A stretch of DNA of 64,000 nt. Source: Hymenobacter perfusus (GTDB lineage: Bacteria > Bacteroidota > Bacteroidia > Cytophagales > Hymenobacteraceae). This document shows, piece by piece, positions 26,146 to 34,711 of the stretch; positions within the stretch are counted from its first letter, which is position 1, and every line of letters begins with the position of its first letter. The notes under the pieces were generated by a model. The model saw nothing but the letters and a program-made list of their open reading frames with translations. It was not told the origin of the DNA and did not search any database. The stretch spans positions 434,001-498,000 of the forward strand of contig NZ_RWIU01000004.1 in NCBI RefSeq assembly GCF_003944765.1, written 5' to 3'. The translations under genes and the position numbers were made by a program.

Positions 26146-26892
26146 TTATTTCACGGCCTGTGGGCAAATAGGATCAGGCTTCATTTCCAGAATTTTATCG
26201 ACTACCAGAGCTTCCTCGGTACCAGTGCCGGCTTGGGCCGTTTGACTTTTTACGGTAGCTGATACGCGCAGAAATACGGCCTTGCCAGCTTCCTTGCGGG
26301 TGGTGCCGTACTGGCGCTGCAAATCGGAGTTAAGGTCGGCGGGGGCCACGGCGTAGCGTTTGTCGGAGCCGCATTCCACAAAAACCGCCGCATCAGCTAA
26401 GTAGGTGTAGCGGCCCGTGAATTCGCGCCGGGTACCCGTTTCGCTCAGGTTGCCGTCGGTTTGGTAGTTCAGCGTGTAGTCAGCGTTGTCGGCCTGCATG
26501 GGCTTGCCATCGGCATCCAGCAGCCGCAGCTTACGGGCGGCCTCTACCTGATAGCGGCGCACCGGGTCATTTCCGCTCGGGGCCAGCGTGACTACCTGCC
26601 CGCGCACCCGCCACGGTCCCCGACGATAATTGGTAGGATTGGGGCGGCCCAGATACACCTCCTGAAGCTCGTAAAGGCTATCGGGTTTGAGCGTGAGGCG
26701 GGTGGCAATGCCTTGGCAGTCGTTGCAGGGAACCGTATCGGTGTAGACTCCTGCCAGGGGAGTGGCTGCCGCCCCGGTGTCTTTGTCGGCGGCCGGGTTA
26801 TCGGGACCGGTACCGTAGGGCTGCTCGCGGCCCTGGCAGGCAGCAAACAGCAGGCATGTGATGGCGGGTACAAAGAAGCGGGAAGTTTGCAT
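26146..26892 (-). CDS. NlpE-like copper-resistance/envelope-stress lipoprotein
   Basis: 248 aa. Signal peptide and lipobox LFAAC give lipidation at cysteine 19. The N-terminal NlpE domain shows GVYTDTVPCNDCQGIATRLTL near residue 48 with the C-x2-C pair, followed by LKPDSLYELQEVYLGR. The C-terminal half contains FTGRYTYLADAAVFVECGSD, a second domain seen with NlpE in Bacteroidota. In E. coli NlpE senses envelope and copper stress; no Cpx partner is visible here. Confidence 0.82.
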   Translation of the reverse strand: MQTSRFFVPAITCLLFAACQGREQPYGTGPDNPAADKDTGAAATPLAGVYTDTVPCNDCQGIATRLTLKPDSLYELQEVYLGRPNPTNYRRGPWRVRGQVVTLAPSGNDPVRRYQVEAARKLRLLDADGKPMQADNADYTLNYQTDGNLSETGTRREFTGRYTYLADAAVFVECGSDKRYAVAPADLNSDLQRQYGTTRKEAGKAVFLRVSATVKSQTAQAGTGTEEALVVDKILEMKPDPICPQAVK

Positions 26893-27093
26893 AAAGATCG
26901 GCTGGTGAAGGAATCAGTTCCTACGCAGCCCCCTTCTGAATAGATGCACAAGGAGGAAGGGCCTTCCTGCGAAAACTGAATGTGGATAAGTGTGTGGATA
27001 AACCTGTTCTTATGCACATTTCTGAAATTATGCAAGTTGCTTTTGCTGAAACTTATAGATAATAGCCAACGGCAACTTGTGCAAAGCGGTTGA

Positions 27094-27702
27094 CTAGGCG
27101 CGCATTGGAACCAGAATAAAGGTGCCCTGCAGGCAACGTACGAAGCCGTGGCGGCGGTTGTCCTGATTCAGGTCGTGGCGTTGGTAGCGGCCGTTCAGCG
27201 AGGCCTGTCCCAGCACGAGAATGGTGTAGCCCCGGCGCCGCACCAGGTAGCGCCGCTGGCCACTGGCCCGCACCGGAAGGTAGCGTTGCTCGAACTGCTG
27301 GGTGGCTTCCCAGGCAGCCAGCAACGGCTGGGCATCGGTACCGGCGGCGCGTGCCTGCTGGTAAAGGGTAGCCAAGCGGATATCGGTAGTGTAATGAGCT
27401 TCCGGGTGATGGCGCACTACTAAATCGTGGGCCTGCCAAAGATGCTTCAACGCATTTTTCCGCAGCAGAATCTCGCCGCAGTGCCGGCAGATGTGTTCCT
27501 CGGCACCACACACTAGCTGGCCCGGCTGCCGGGCTGGCTCCCCCGAATCCGGGGTAGTCCGCTGCTCCCGCAGCACCTGCATCAGAGCCGAAAATAACTC
27601 TCCCTCACTGGCTCCGTGTTTGCGCCGCAGAATCTCCAGCGTGTGCCGGCTGAGCATCCCGAAGGAAAGGACATCGTGCAGATCGGTACGCAGGTGCAGC
27701 AT
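27094..27702 (-). CDS. Protein with a C2H2 zinc-finger-like motif, unknown
   Basis: 202 aa. Residues 72-92 read CRHCGEILLRKNALKHLWQA plus a final histidine, giving C-x2-C-x11-H-x4-H, close to the classical C2H2 finger. The N-terminal 50 residues are helical, and the C-terminal third is basic with YLVRRRGYTILVLGQ. A nucleic-acid-binding role is possible. It is a single gene between two terminators. I do not recognise a family; Ros/MucR fingers have a different spacing (x9, x3). Confidence 0.6.
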   Translation of the reverse strand: MLHLRTDLHDVLSFGMLSRHTLEILRRKHGASEGELFSALMQVLREQRTTPDSGEPARQPGQLVCGAEEHICRHCGEILLRKNALKHLWQAHDLVVRHHPEAHYTTDIRLATLYQQARAAGTDAQPLLAAWEATQQFEQRYLPVRASGQRRYLVRRRGYTILVLGQASLNGRYQRHDLNQDNRRHGFVRCLQGTFILVPMRA

Positions 27703-27756
27703 GGGAGCATATAAACCCAGCCGAGACCAACGGGTTCCGCCGGAAGCTACAGTTCA

Positions 27757-27799
27757 CCAAACAAAAACGCCGAAGCTGGCTCCGGCGCTTTCGTTTGGC
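27757..27799 (-). terminator. Terminator downstream of the alpha/beta hydrolase gene
   Basis: A 16-bp stem (27757-27772 with 27784-27799, two G-T pairs) closes on AAGCTGGCT. It lies just past the minus-strand stop at 27812. Confidence 0.75.
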
Positions 27800-27811
27800 T
27801 TCTGGCAATGA

Positions 27812-29305
27812 CTAACGACTAGCCTGCGCGGTTTTGGCGTTTTTCTTGGCCGCTTTTGGTGTGGCGGTGGTTTTTTCGGCCGCTCCACCGGTAGTGGGCA
27901 GGGGCTGGGGCTGCTCGGTGTTGGCGAAAATCCATTCGCGCAATACGTTTAGGGTTTTGGGCGAGAAAACGGGCTGCTGCTCGCCGTTTACCAGCGGCCA
28001 GTCTTTCATTTCTGGTTGGTACCAATGGTTGATGCCTGCCATTTTCACGGACTTCACTTTCGCATTCTTCAGGCCCTGCTTAAGCGGGCCCATGTTCTGC
28101 TGCGGATCCACCTGCAGGTCGCTGCCGCTGCCTAGTAGCAGCACGGGGCATTTCACCGAGGCCAACGAACGGGTGGGGTCGAAATCGAGGAAGTAGCGCG
28201 ACCAGGGCGAGGTGAGCTGGATGGCGCGGGCGCGGGCCATATGCGGGTCGAGGTCCACGTTGTTAAAGCGCAGGGTGGCGGCTACTTTGCCCCGGGCCTG
28301 ATTGTCGTTGGGCGTCTGGCGGATGATTTCCACCATTTCCTTGTGCAGCTCCAGGGCGGCTTTCACCTGGGCCGGATTGGAGCCGATCAGGCGCATAATT
28401 TCCAGCTGCTGGCGCATAATCACGTCGCGCCCGGGTACGCCGTAGCCCGAGAGCGACACGATGAAGGCTGGGGTAGCGGGTTGCTGCTCGGCGGCGGCCA
28501 GCAGGGCCACATTGGCCCCTTCGCCGTGGCCCAGCAGGCCAATGTAGCGTTGGTCGATGAGCGGGCGGCTGCGCAGGTACACCATGGCGGCCTGCGCATC
28601 GCCCACCAGGTCGGCGGTAGTGGTCGAGAAGTGGTTGCCCTGCGACTTTCCCACGCCCCGGTCATCAAAGCGCAGCACGGCAATGCCCCGGCGGGTCAGG
28701 TAATCGGCCAGGGAGCCGAACATGCGGTAATCCTGCTGCTCCACGTCGCGGTTCTGGGGGCCGTTATCGGAGAGGAGTACCACGGCCGGAAACGGGCCGG
28801 GGCCGGCCGGCGTGGTAAGCGTACCCGCCAGCAGCAGGTTGGCTTCCACGTTCCGGAACATCACGTCGTCTTCGCGGTAGGGTGGGGTGAGGCGGGGCTT
28901 GGCGACGGTGGCCGGTTGCTTGGCGGCCGCCATTCGGGTGAGCGTCAGGGGAGCCGTGAGGCCGGGCTGCGTCCAGGTGCCTTGCAGCACCGTGCCACCG
29001 TTCTTGACTTTGCCCACGAACCGGCTGCCGGCCTGTTCGATACTGATGGTCAGGTCGAGGCCTTTCAGCGTGACTTCGGCCGGCATGCGGCTGATGCGCT
29101 GTTGGGGCGCGTCAAGGGCCGCATAATACGCGCCGTTTGACAGTGGAACGATGGTAATGATCAGCTCAAGCTGACCACCCGGAACCTTCAGCGGGCCCTT
29201 CCACTGGCCGTTCAGCACAGTGGGCGTATCGGCCGCCGCCCGGGTACTGGTAGGTAACCAATATAGCAGCCCGAGTAAGAAAAATACGGGTATGAATTTC
29301 TTCAT
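27812..29305 (-). CDS. Exported alpha/beta hydrolase lacking the nucleophile serine
   Basis: 497 aa with signal peptide (IPVFFLLGLLYWLP, cleavage near TRAAA). Residues 30-125 form a beta-rich domain that precedes hydrolases of this family. The hydrolase fold follows: oxyanion region VVLLSDNGPQNRD near 176, LRFDDRGVGKS near 211, and the nucleophile elbow at 259-263. That elbow reads GHGEG instead of the family GHSEG, so the serine is glycine 261. The acid (GSGSDLQVD) and histidine (INHWYQPE) regions remain. It is probably a periplasmic binding protein or inactive homologue, unless a base-call error is involved. Confidence 0.85.
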   Translation of the reverse strand: MKKFIPVFFLLGLLYWLPTSTRAAADTPTVLNGQWKGPLKVPGGQLELIITIVPLSNGAYYAALDAPQQRISRMPAEVTLKGLDLTISIEQAGSRFVGKVKNGGTVLQGTWTQPGLTAPLTLTRMAAAKQPATVAKPRLTPPYREDDVMFRNVEANLLLAGTLTTPAGPGPFPAVVLLSDNGPQNRDVEQQDYRMFGSLADYLTRRGIAVLRFDDRGVGKSQGNHFSTTTADLVGDAQAAMVYLRSRPLIDQRYIGLLGHGEGANVALLAAAEQQPATPAFIVSLSGYGVPGRDVIMRQQLEIMRLIGSNPAQVKAALELHKEMVEIIRQTPNDNQARGKVAATLRFNNVDLDPHMARARAIQLTSPWSRYFLDFDPTRSLASVKCPVLLLGSGSDLQVDPQQNMGPLKQGLKNAKVKSVKMAGINHWYQPEMKDWPLVNGEQQPVFSPKTLNVLREWIFANTEQPQPLPTTGGAAEKTTATPKAAKKNAKTAQASR

Positions 29306-29645
29306 AAAATGAAAGTCAACAAGGGTATTTTACTGCCGTAAGGGCAACTAGAGAATGAAAATATCAAACTTGACGGATACATGCCAGCCCGGGTTACGCT
29401 GGCAGTTCAAGAACGTGCCGCAGAAGATCAAAACGCCTAAAAAACTTTTGAAAACCGATCCGCCAGAGGCCCGAAAAGTATTCGGGGGGGGCTATGCTTA
29501 AGCAAGCCCCACCGCAACCTGGCGCTAACTGGTTTTCGTAGCGTATGGAGGACCAACGCAACCTGCTGCCGTTGCCTGCCGACCTTGCCCGACGCCTGTC
29601 TGCCGGTCACGGCCGCTTTCTTCGCCTTTCATCCCTTTGTGCCTG
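29306..29645. other. Intergenic region between divergent genes, no gene seen
   Basis: 340 bp between the hydrolase and SGNH genes. There is no perfect promoter motif, no strong hairpin and no convincing coding frame. Base composition resembles ordinary spacer DNA with a short G7 run at 29485-29491. Confidence 0.4.
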
Positions 29646-30341
29646 ATGCTCACTACCGCTTTCCACCGCTTTTTATGCGCCAGTTTGCTACTGCTGGCCG
29701 TAGCCGGTTCTACCGCCACGGCTCAGGCCCAGGTGCAACCCGTCAACCCCAGCCAATGGACCCCCGAGCTGCGCGCTTTCACCCGCCAGGATAGCCTTAC
29801 ACCGCCCCCCCAAAGGCCCGTGCTGTTCTACGGCAGCTCCTCCATCCGCAAGTGGGAAACGCTGGGCCAGGATTTTCCGGGCCGGCCGGTGCTGAACCGG
29901 GGCTTCGGTGGCTCCCGCTTCCCCGACGCGCTTTACTATTTCGATAAGCTGGTAGTGGCCTACAACCCGCGCCAAGTGATACTCTATGAGGGCGACAACG
30001 ACATCGGGTCGGGAGCTACTCCTCAGGAGGTATTCCGGTCGTTTCTGGCTTTCGAAAAGCTGATGCAGCAGCGGCTGCCCAAAGTGCCGCTGGTGTTTCT
30101 GGCCATCAAGCCCAGCCCCTCCCGCTGGGCGCTCTACCCGCAAGTGCAGGAAGCCAACGGCCTCATCCGGGCCTACATTACGGCTCACCCGAAATACCTG
30201 CACTATGTGGATACCGCCACGCCGCTGCTGGGCGCCAACGGCCGGCCCCAGCCGCAGTTCTATGTGTCCGACAGCCTGCACATGACGCCCGCCGGGTACG
30301 AGGTGTGGCAGCGGGCGGTGAAGCCAGCGTTAAAGAAATAA
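29646..30341 (+). CDS. Exported SGNH/GDSL hydrolase
   Basis: 231 aa from the ATG at 29646, giving a clear signal peptide (FLCASLLLLAVAGSTATAQA). Block I is VLFYGSSSIRKWETL (catalytic serine in GSSS), block II shows NRGFGGSRFPD, block III is YEGDNDIGSG (the family GxND), and block V is SDSLHMTPAGYEVW with the Asp/His dyad. Probably an esterase or acetylhydrolase acting in the periplasm or outside. It is convergent with the ASKHA gene. Confidence 0.92.
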   Translation: MLTTAFHRFLCASLLLLAVAGSTATAQAQVQPVNPSQWTPELRAFTRQDSLTPPPQRPVLFYGSSSIRKWETLGQDFPGRPVLNRGFGGSRFPDALYYFDKLVVAYNPRQVILYEGDNDIGSGATPQEVFRSFLAFEKLMQQRLPKVPLVFLAIKPSPSRWALYPQVQEANGLIRAYITAHPKYLHYVDTATPLLGANGRPQPQFYVSDSLHMTPAGYEVWQRAVKPALKK

Positions 30342-30429
30342 GGTAGCCCATTTCAGCCCCCACCAGCCGCACAGGTGTTCCAAGTACATACTTCTATCTC
30401 TCTCTCGACCCGGAGGGAGGATAAACAAA

Positions 30430-30464
30430 GAAGGGCCGGCAACTACAGTTGCCGGCCCTTTTTA
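30430..30464. terminator. Terminator between SGNH hydrolase and ASKHA genes
   Basis: AAGGGCCGGCAACT pairs with AGTTGCCGGCCCTT, followed by T on the plus strand and preceded by A-rich sequence, so it could act in both directions. Confidence 0.85.
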
Positions 30465-30479
30465 CGGGGGAAGAAACGT

Positions 30480-31490
30480 CTATTTGCTTAGCAGAAACCC
30501 AATGGTGAAGTTGGCATCCCAGTCGAAGACGAACTGCTGGCAGCCAGTGGCTTCCTGCACAGCCCGGTAGATGTTCTGACCAGCTTTCGACTTGGCGTTA
30601 TCGAGCTTGTAGGCATCAGCGGCGTTGAGAACGGTATACCGCTCGTCGCCCTTACGGCTCTGCTTAGCCAGCTCATATGGAATGCCACCAATGATGAAGC
30701 AGGTTTTCCGCAGTCCGGCTGGCACCTGGCCGGCTTTGGCTTTCACGTCGGCAGCCACTGCCGCGTCGTCGGTACCGTTCTGGAAATACTTCGCGCCGTA
30801 GGTTTCCAGCGCCTTTGGCGTACCGCTTTCCAGCCAGGAGATTTTTGTGTTGCCGGAGCCGATATCCACTACAAACGACTTGTCGGCGTAGTCGCGGGGC
30901 AGCACCGAACGGAGGGCCAGCTGGCCTTCGCGCTCCGGCGTTACGGTGTTTACCACGTAACCCAGCCCTTTCAGCGCCTTGATGATTTTCTGGGTTCCTT
31001 CCGCTTTCAGTGCGCCCGAGCTGACCACGAACTGAATGTCGCGGCCGGGTACGCCGAAGTCCAGCATCTTGGCAATGTAAGCCTTCAGACCCGTGCGGAT
31101 GTCGTTGTCGGAAGCCATGTTTTCGATGGCCAGGCTGGTGCCGAACTCCGCCTTTTCCAGCTTCCAGTTCTTCTGCTCATCAATGCGCACAATGAACGAG
31201 TTGAAGCCGCTGGCCCCCAGCTCCACCACGCCTTTCAGCTTGCCATTCACGGGGGCCGGAGCCGCGTAGGTGAAGGCCGTCGCCGCGGCTGTAGCGGCGG
31301 TATTCGTGGTGATGGGGCTGCCATCGGCCGCCGTTGGGGTGGTGCCCGGCGTGGTTACTTCGGTGGGCGTGGCCGTGGTGGAGTCCGGCTTCAGCATTTT
31401 GTCGCCGAGGAAGTAGCGGACGCCGAAATACGCGGCTACCAGCACGATGGCCGTGATAATGAGCCGGCCGGCTAAGGTTAGTCGTTGCAT
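30480..31490 (-). CDS. Membrane-anchored ASKHA (actin/Ppx-GppA-like) protein
   Basis: 336 aa. An N-terminal transmembrane helix (LIITAIVLVAAYFGVRYFL, about 10-28) is followed by a Thr/Ala/Pro-rich linker to about residue 80. The remaining 255 residues have an ASKHA ATPase layout: phosphate-1-like ELGASGFNSFIVRID near 90, phosphate-2 VVDIGSGNTKISW near 207, and an adenosine-motif-like CFIIGGIPYELA near 265. This resembles Ppx/GppA and FtsA/ParM-type actin folds, but the catalytic residues are not clearly those of a polyphosphatase. It is last in a minus-strand cluster with coiled-coil proteins. The function is unknown. Confidence 0.78.
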   Translation of the reverse strand: MQRLTLAGRLIITAIVLVAAYFGVRYFLGDKMLKPDSTTATPTEVTTPGTTPTAADGSPITTNTAATAAATAFTYAAPAPVNGKLKGVVELGASGFNSFIVRIDEQKNWKLEKAEFGTSLAIENMASDNDIRTGLKAYIAKMLDFGVPGRDIQFVVSSGALKAEGTQKIIKALKGLGYVVNTVTPEREGQLALRSVLPRDYADKSFVVDIGSGNTKISWLESGTPKALETYGAKYFQNGTDDAAVAADVKAKAGQVPAGLRKTCFIIGGIPYELAKQSRKGDERYTVLNAADAYKLDNAKSKAGQNIYRAVQEATGCQQFVFDWDANFTIGFLLSK

Positions 31491-31549
31491 GTTTTTGAGC
31501 TGTGAGTAGGAAGGAAGAGAGAGTTTTGTAGCCGGATAGCCCGAAGAGC

Positions 31550-32578
31550 TCAGTCCAGCAGGCTGCGGTAGTTGGCGTCTTTGGCGGGGAAGGTTTCCCC
31601 GGGGCGCGGGGCGGTGGGCGAGTTGGCGGGGTTAGTATCCAGGCTCACCAGCTTGAACTCGCCTTTGTTGTAGGCGTCCAGCATGGCCTCGCCCTTATCG
31701 GAGAGGATGCCGTTCTGCACGTCCACGGAGTTGATGAAATCCATTGATAAATCCATGGCCCGCTTCATTTCGCCTAGCTTCTGGCTCATGTCATCCTGAA
31801 TGTATTCCATCGACTCATCGAAGTAAAACTTCTTGTCCGGGTCGCCCTTGAAGATGCTCACGGCCGTGCGCAGGGCGCTGGAGCTTTCCTTCACAATCTT
31901 GTACTCCACTTCCTTCAGGCGCACCTTGATTTCGGTTTCCTTGATGATGTAGTCGGCGCTCTGGTTCACCTTTTCCATGAAGGCCAGTACCATCTGCATG
32001 TTGCGCTGCAAGGGCAGCAGCTTCTGGTTCATGTCCTGCAAACCGGCGCCTTCAATGGTGGCCAGGGAAGCCGTTTCCTTCATGCCGGGCCGGTCGAGCA
32101 TGGTGCTGGCCTTGTTGGCCTCCGCGAATTTCTGCTTGATTTCTGCGTTGTTCTCGTTGATTTTCTTATTCAGTTTCACCAGCTGACCGGCCAGCGTGTC
32201 AATCTGGCCCTGCATCTTCTGGCGCTTTTGCTTGAGGTCGTCGATGTAGATTTTGAGGATGGCAATGGGGTTGAGCTGAATCACGAGCCCGGCAATTTTG
32301 CGCATCAGCGTCTTGAACAGGAAGAATGTGGCCGTGCGCACGTCGCGGCTCGTGACCAGGAACACCACCACGCCCAGCGCCCCCAGCAGAAACGCCAGGT
32401 GCAGCGTGTTGGTCGCCACTTTTATCAGGAACTCGACTATCTGGTTGAAATAATACAGGCCCGTGCCCGCCAGTCCGGCCAGCACCACCAGCCCCAGAAT
32501 ACCCTCGGGGCGCGACCAGAACGAACGTTTTTCCACGTCCGTCCCCCCGCCCAGCTGCGAAAAATCAGGAGTTGCCAT
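31550..32578 (-). CDS. Two-helix membrane protein with long coiled coil
   Basis: 342 aa from the ATG at 32578 (MATPDFSQLGGGTDVEKRSF). Two transmembrane helices lie near residues 28-48 and 58-78. A long helical region begins at about 105 (AILKIYIDDLKQKRQKMQGQ) and runs to about 285, rich in Lys/Glu/Gln. The start of this helix resembles the PspA/IM30 first hairpin, but too weakly to name. The C-terminal tail is Pro-rich. It probably faces the cytoplasm or periplasm as a filament- or scaffold-like partner of the ASKHA protein 59 bp downstream. Confidence 0.75.
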   Translation of the reverse strand: MATPDFSQLGGGTDVEKRSFWSRPEGILGLVVLAGLAGTGLYYFNQIVEFLIKVATNTLHLAFLLGALGVVVFLVTSRDVRTATFFLFKTLMRKIAGLVIQLNPIAILKIYIDDLKQKRQKMQGQIDTLAGQLVKLNKKINENNAEIKQKFAEANKASTMLDRPGMKETASLATIEGAGLQDMNQKLLPLQRNMQMVLAFMEKVNQSADYIIKETEIKVRLKEVEYKIVKESSSALRTAVSIFKGDPDKKFYFDESMEYIQDDMSQKLGEMKRAMDLSMDFINSVDVQNGILSDKGEAMLDAYNKGEFKLVSLDTNPANSPTAPRPGETFPAKDANYRSLLD

Positions 32579-32581
32579 GAG

Positions 32582-32748
32582 AGGTGAAATTGTGAAGTGG
32601 TGAAATGGTGAGTTGATGTTGAGGCGGCGCGGAGGCGGTGAGATGGAGCCCACGGGCGTTTGCACGGCGGCCTTACGCTACGAAAGGTAAAATGATGCAG
32701 GCAAGCAGAACGTCAGACTCACCATTTCACCATCTCACCATTTCACCT
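32582..32748. repeat. Inverted GTGAAAT-type repeat between two cluster genes
   Basis: Left arm 32582-32613 and right arm 32717-32748 match at 29 of 32 positions after complementing, around about 100 nt. Arms consist of iterated GTGAAAT/GTGAGT units. The right arm reaches into the stop codon of the next gene. It could act as an attenuator inside the operon. Confidence 0.75.
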
Positions 32749-33412
32749 ACCGCAGGTGCTGCGCTATTTTGGTGAGGTCGTCCTTGATTTGTTGGGTGAA
32801 GTGGGCGTAAGTGGCCTCGTAGTTCTGGCGGTTCTGCTGCAGCTTGCCGCTCTGCTCCGTTATTTCGCCCCCGATGGCCGTGAGCCGCTCGGTATTGGCG
32901 GCCATCTTCTGCTGAATTTCGGTGAGCTGCCGGGCCAGGGCCTCGTTTTCGGTCTGCAGCTGCTGCTGCTCGGTCTGGAGGCCGCCCACGCGCTCCGCAA
33001 TGGCGGCTTCCACGCTCTTACCGAACGCCTCCCGGTCCTGGCTCAGGGTGGTGAGGTACTGGTTGGCGGTGCTGCTGAGCTGGTTTACATCCGCTGAGCC
33101 GCCCAGCGCCTTGAAGCTGGCCCAGGCCGCCTGAAACTGCTTACTCTCGCTCAGCTCCAGCCCCGCCAGCCCCCGCAGCGCCTCCCGAAACTCAAAGTAA
33201 TCGGGGCCGGGCAGGTTGTGTTTGGCCAGCACGTTGGCAAAGTGCTCGGCAAAGCGCGGGTCGATGGTGCCGGGCGGGAGGGGTGCGCGAACCGGAGCCA
33301 CGCCGGCCGGGGGCGCGGGGCTACCGGCGGCCGGTTGGCCCGGCGTGGTGGGTTCATCCTTGAGGAAAAAGCCCAGGATTTTGCGCCCCAGGGTGTCGTC
33401 AGCTTCTGCCAT
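32747..33412 (-). CDS. Soluble coiled-coil protein, unknown
   Basis: 221 aa from the ATG at 33412 (MAEADDTLGRKILGFFLKDE). A Pro/Ala-rich linker spans about residues 22-50. A helical domain containing FAEHFANVLAKHNLPGPDYFEFR follows, then a coiled coil from about 140 to the end (LQTEQQQLQTENEALARQLT). There is no signal peptide or membrane helix. It lies directly upstream of the two-helix membrane protein gene on the same strand, so a shared complex is plausible. Confidence 0.72.
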   Translation of the reverse strand: MAEADDTLGRKILGFFLKDEPTTPGQPAAGSPAPPAGVAPVRAPLPPGTIDPRFAEHFANVLAKHNLPGPDYFEFREALRGLAGLELSESKQFQAAWASFKALGGSADVNQLSSTANQYLTTLSQDREAFGKSVEAAIAERVGGLQTEQQQLQTENEALARQLTEIQQKMAANTERLTAIGGEITEQSGKLQQNRQNYEATYAHFTQQIKDDLTKIAQHLR

Positions 33413-33700
33413 GTGCATCCGGCGTGAATAGTGGATGCGCAATGTTACAGGTTTGGCGGATTAGTTGGCCGGAAGAAGGGAAGAACATCCGGGACCGGTA
33501 GAACCTACTGACTCCACACCAGCAGCTCCGGTATGACGGCCCATACGCCAGTCGTACGCTTTTCCCGGGCACTGCCTACCCGCTGCCGCCCTTGCTCGGC
33601 TGTGCCGAATGAGGCGCACACTTCGGCCACTGTGCTACGCGCATTTGCGCGGTTGAGGTACCGATGCGTCTCTACCCGCTTCAGGCAAATACAGCAATAA

Positions 33701-33725
33701 GCCCGCCGTGCAGCGCACAGCGGGC
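33701..33725 (-). terminator. Weak terminator downstream of the 34452 gene
   Basis: GCCCGC (33701-33706) pairs with GCGGGC (33720-33725), with an A-rich stretch on the left that reads as T on the minus strand. The 347-bp gap 33413-33759 contains this hairpin and no gene; a short match to the GTAGAGACGCA repeat lies near 33663. Confidence 0.4.
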
Positions 33726-33759
33726 CTGAAATAGTGAAACGCAGCGTGGCCGCACCGGC

Positions 33760-34452
33760 CTAGCTGGGCCCCGACGGCGTGGGCAGGGGCTGAAGCCTGG
33801 GGCCGGCATCCACCACGTATTCGGCCGCTTTGGTGGCATCGGTGAGTTTCCAGTAGGCTTCGCCGGCGGCGCAGAGCCGCACCAGCTGCTGGTAGAGGCC
33901 GTTGGCAAACAGGATGCGCGCCCGGGTGGCCCCGGTGCGGGTGCTTTCGGCCTCCTTGCGGTCGGTGAGGCTCTCCACGAAGTCGGCGTTCTGGCTTTCG
34001 ATGGCCGCCAGCATGGCCTCCGTGAGGCCCACACCCGCGTATTCCGCCAGGTACTTGCGGCCCTGCTTCACCAGCATGGTAGCCGCCAGGTGCAGCTTGG
34101 CGTCGGAGAGGTTCTCCACGTTGCTGGCCCCGAACCGCTTGTAGCGGGCCGTGCGGGGCGGGTCCTGCGCCCCGATGATGCCCAGCGCCTCCTGCATAGC
34201 CGTTTCCAGGGCGGTGCGCACGGCCTCTTTCTCGGCCGTCACGGTAGCCCCTTCCTGTTGCACCACCGTATCGGGGTCCATTTCCCCGAACTCGGCGGTG
34301 TCGTCGATAAATTGTTGAATGCGGGCGGCCGTGATGCCCCGGCTGGCCAGCAGCGCCGCGTCGCGGGTCAGGGCCGTTTGCAGGTCCAGGCTTCGCTGCC
34401 ACAGCGCGGCCTGGGTAGAGGGGTACTCGGCAATCGGGGTTTTGTCAAGCAT
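33760..34452 (-). CDS. All-helical hypothetical protein upstream of the coiled-coil cluster
   Basis: 230 aa, mostly predicted helix by composition, starting MLDKTPIAEYPSTQAALWQR and containing RARILFANGLYQQLVRLCAA near 175. There is no signal peptide, no membrane helix, and no motif I can name. The ATG at 34452 overlaps the stop of the heptad-repeat frame (34445) by 8 nt. A 347-bp gap separates it from the coiled-coil cluster, so it may form its own unit. Confidence 0.72.
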   Translation of the reverse strand: MLDKTPIAEYPSTQAALWQRSLDLQTALTRDAALLASRGITAARIQQFIDDTAEFGEMDPDTVVQQEGATVTAEKEAVRTALETAMQEALGIIGAQDPPRTARYKRFGASNVENLSDAKLHLAATMLVKQGRKYLAEYAGVGLTEAMLAAIESQNADFVESLTDRKEAESTRTGATRARILFANGLYQQLVRLCAAGEAYWKLTDATKAAEYVVDAGPRLQPLPTPSGPS

Positions 34453-34711
34453 ACTGATAAGCGGAAAAAGGGATAGAATAGTCCGAAGCCAGCGTGACTC
34501 CGGCGGCGGGTAAACTACTAAATAGTAGGGCCTGCCGCAACCACCCTCCCCGAAGTTCCAGCCACCGCCCCCGAAGCTCCGCCCACCGCCTCCGAAAGTC
34601 CGCCCACCCTACCCGAAGGTTCCGCAACACCACCCGAAGCTCCGCCCACCGTACCCAAAGCTCCGCCCACTGCATCCGAAGGTCTTCCAACAGCAACCGA
34701 AGGTCTTTCAA
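34445..34711 (-). CDS. Possible 88-aa Trp-rich heptad-repeat peptide
   Basis: Reads through the 21-bp repeat array and yields about eight 7-residue units of the type L-R-x-x-W-A-E (for example LRMQWAE, LRRRWAE-like, LRGRWLE). Hydrophobic residues recur at fixed heptad positions. A 21-bp unit keeps all frames open, and the plus strand also has a long frame here, so coding is unproven. In favour is the 8-nt overlap with the next gene's start, suggesting translational coupling. Confidence 0.35.
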   Translation of the reverse strand: MKDLRLLLEDLRMQWAELWVRWAELRVVLRNLRVGWADFRRRWAELRGRWLELRGGWLRQALLFSSLPAAGVTLASDYSIPFSAYQYA

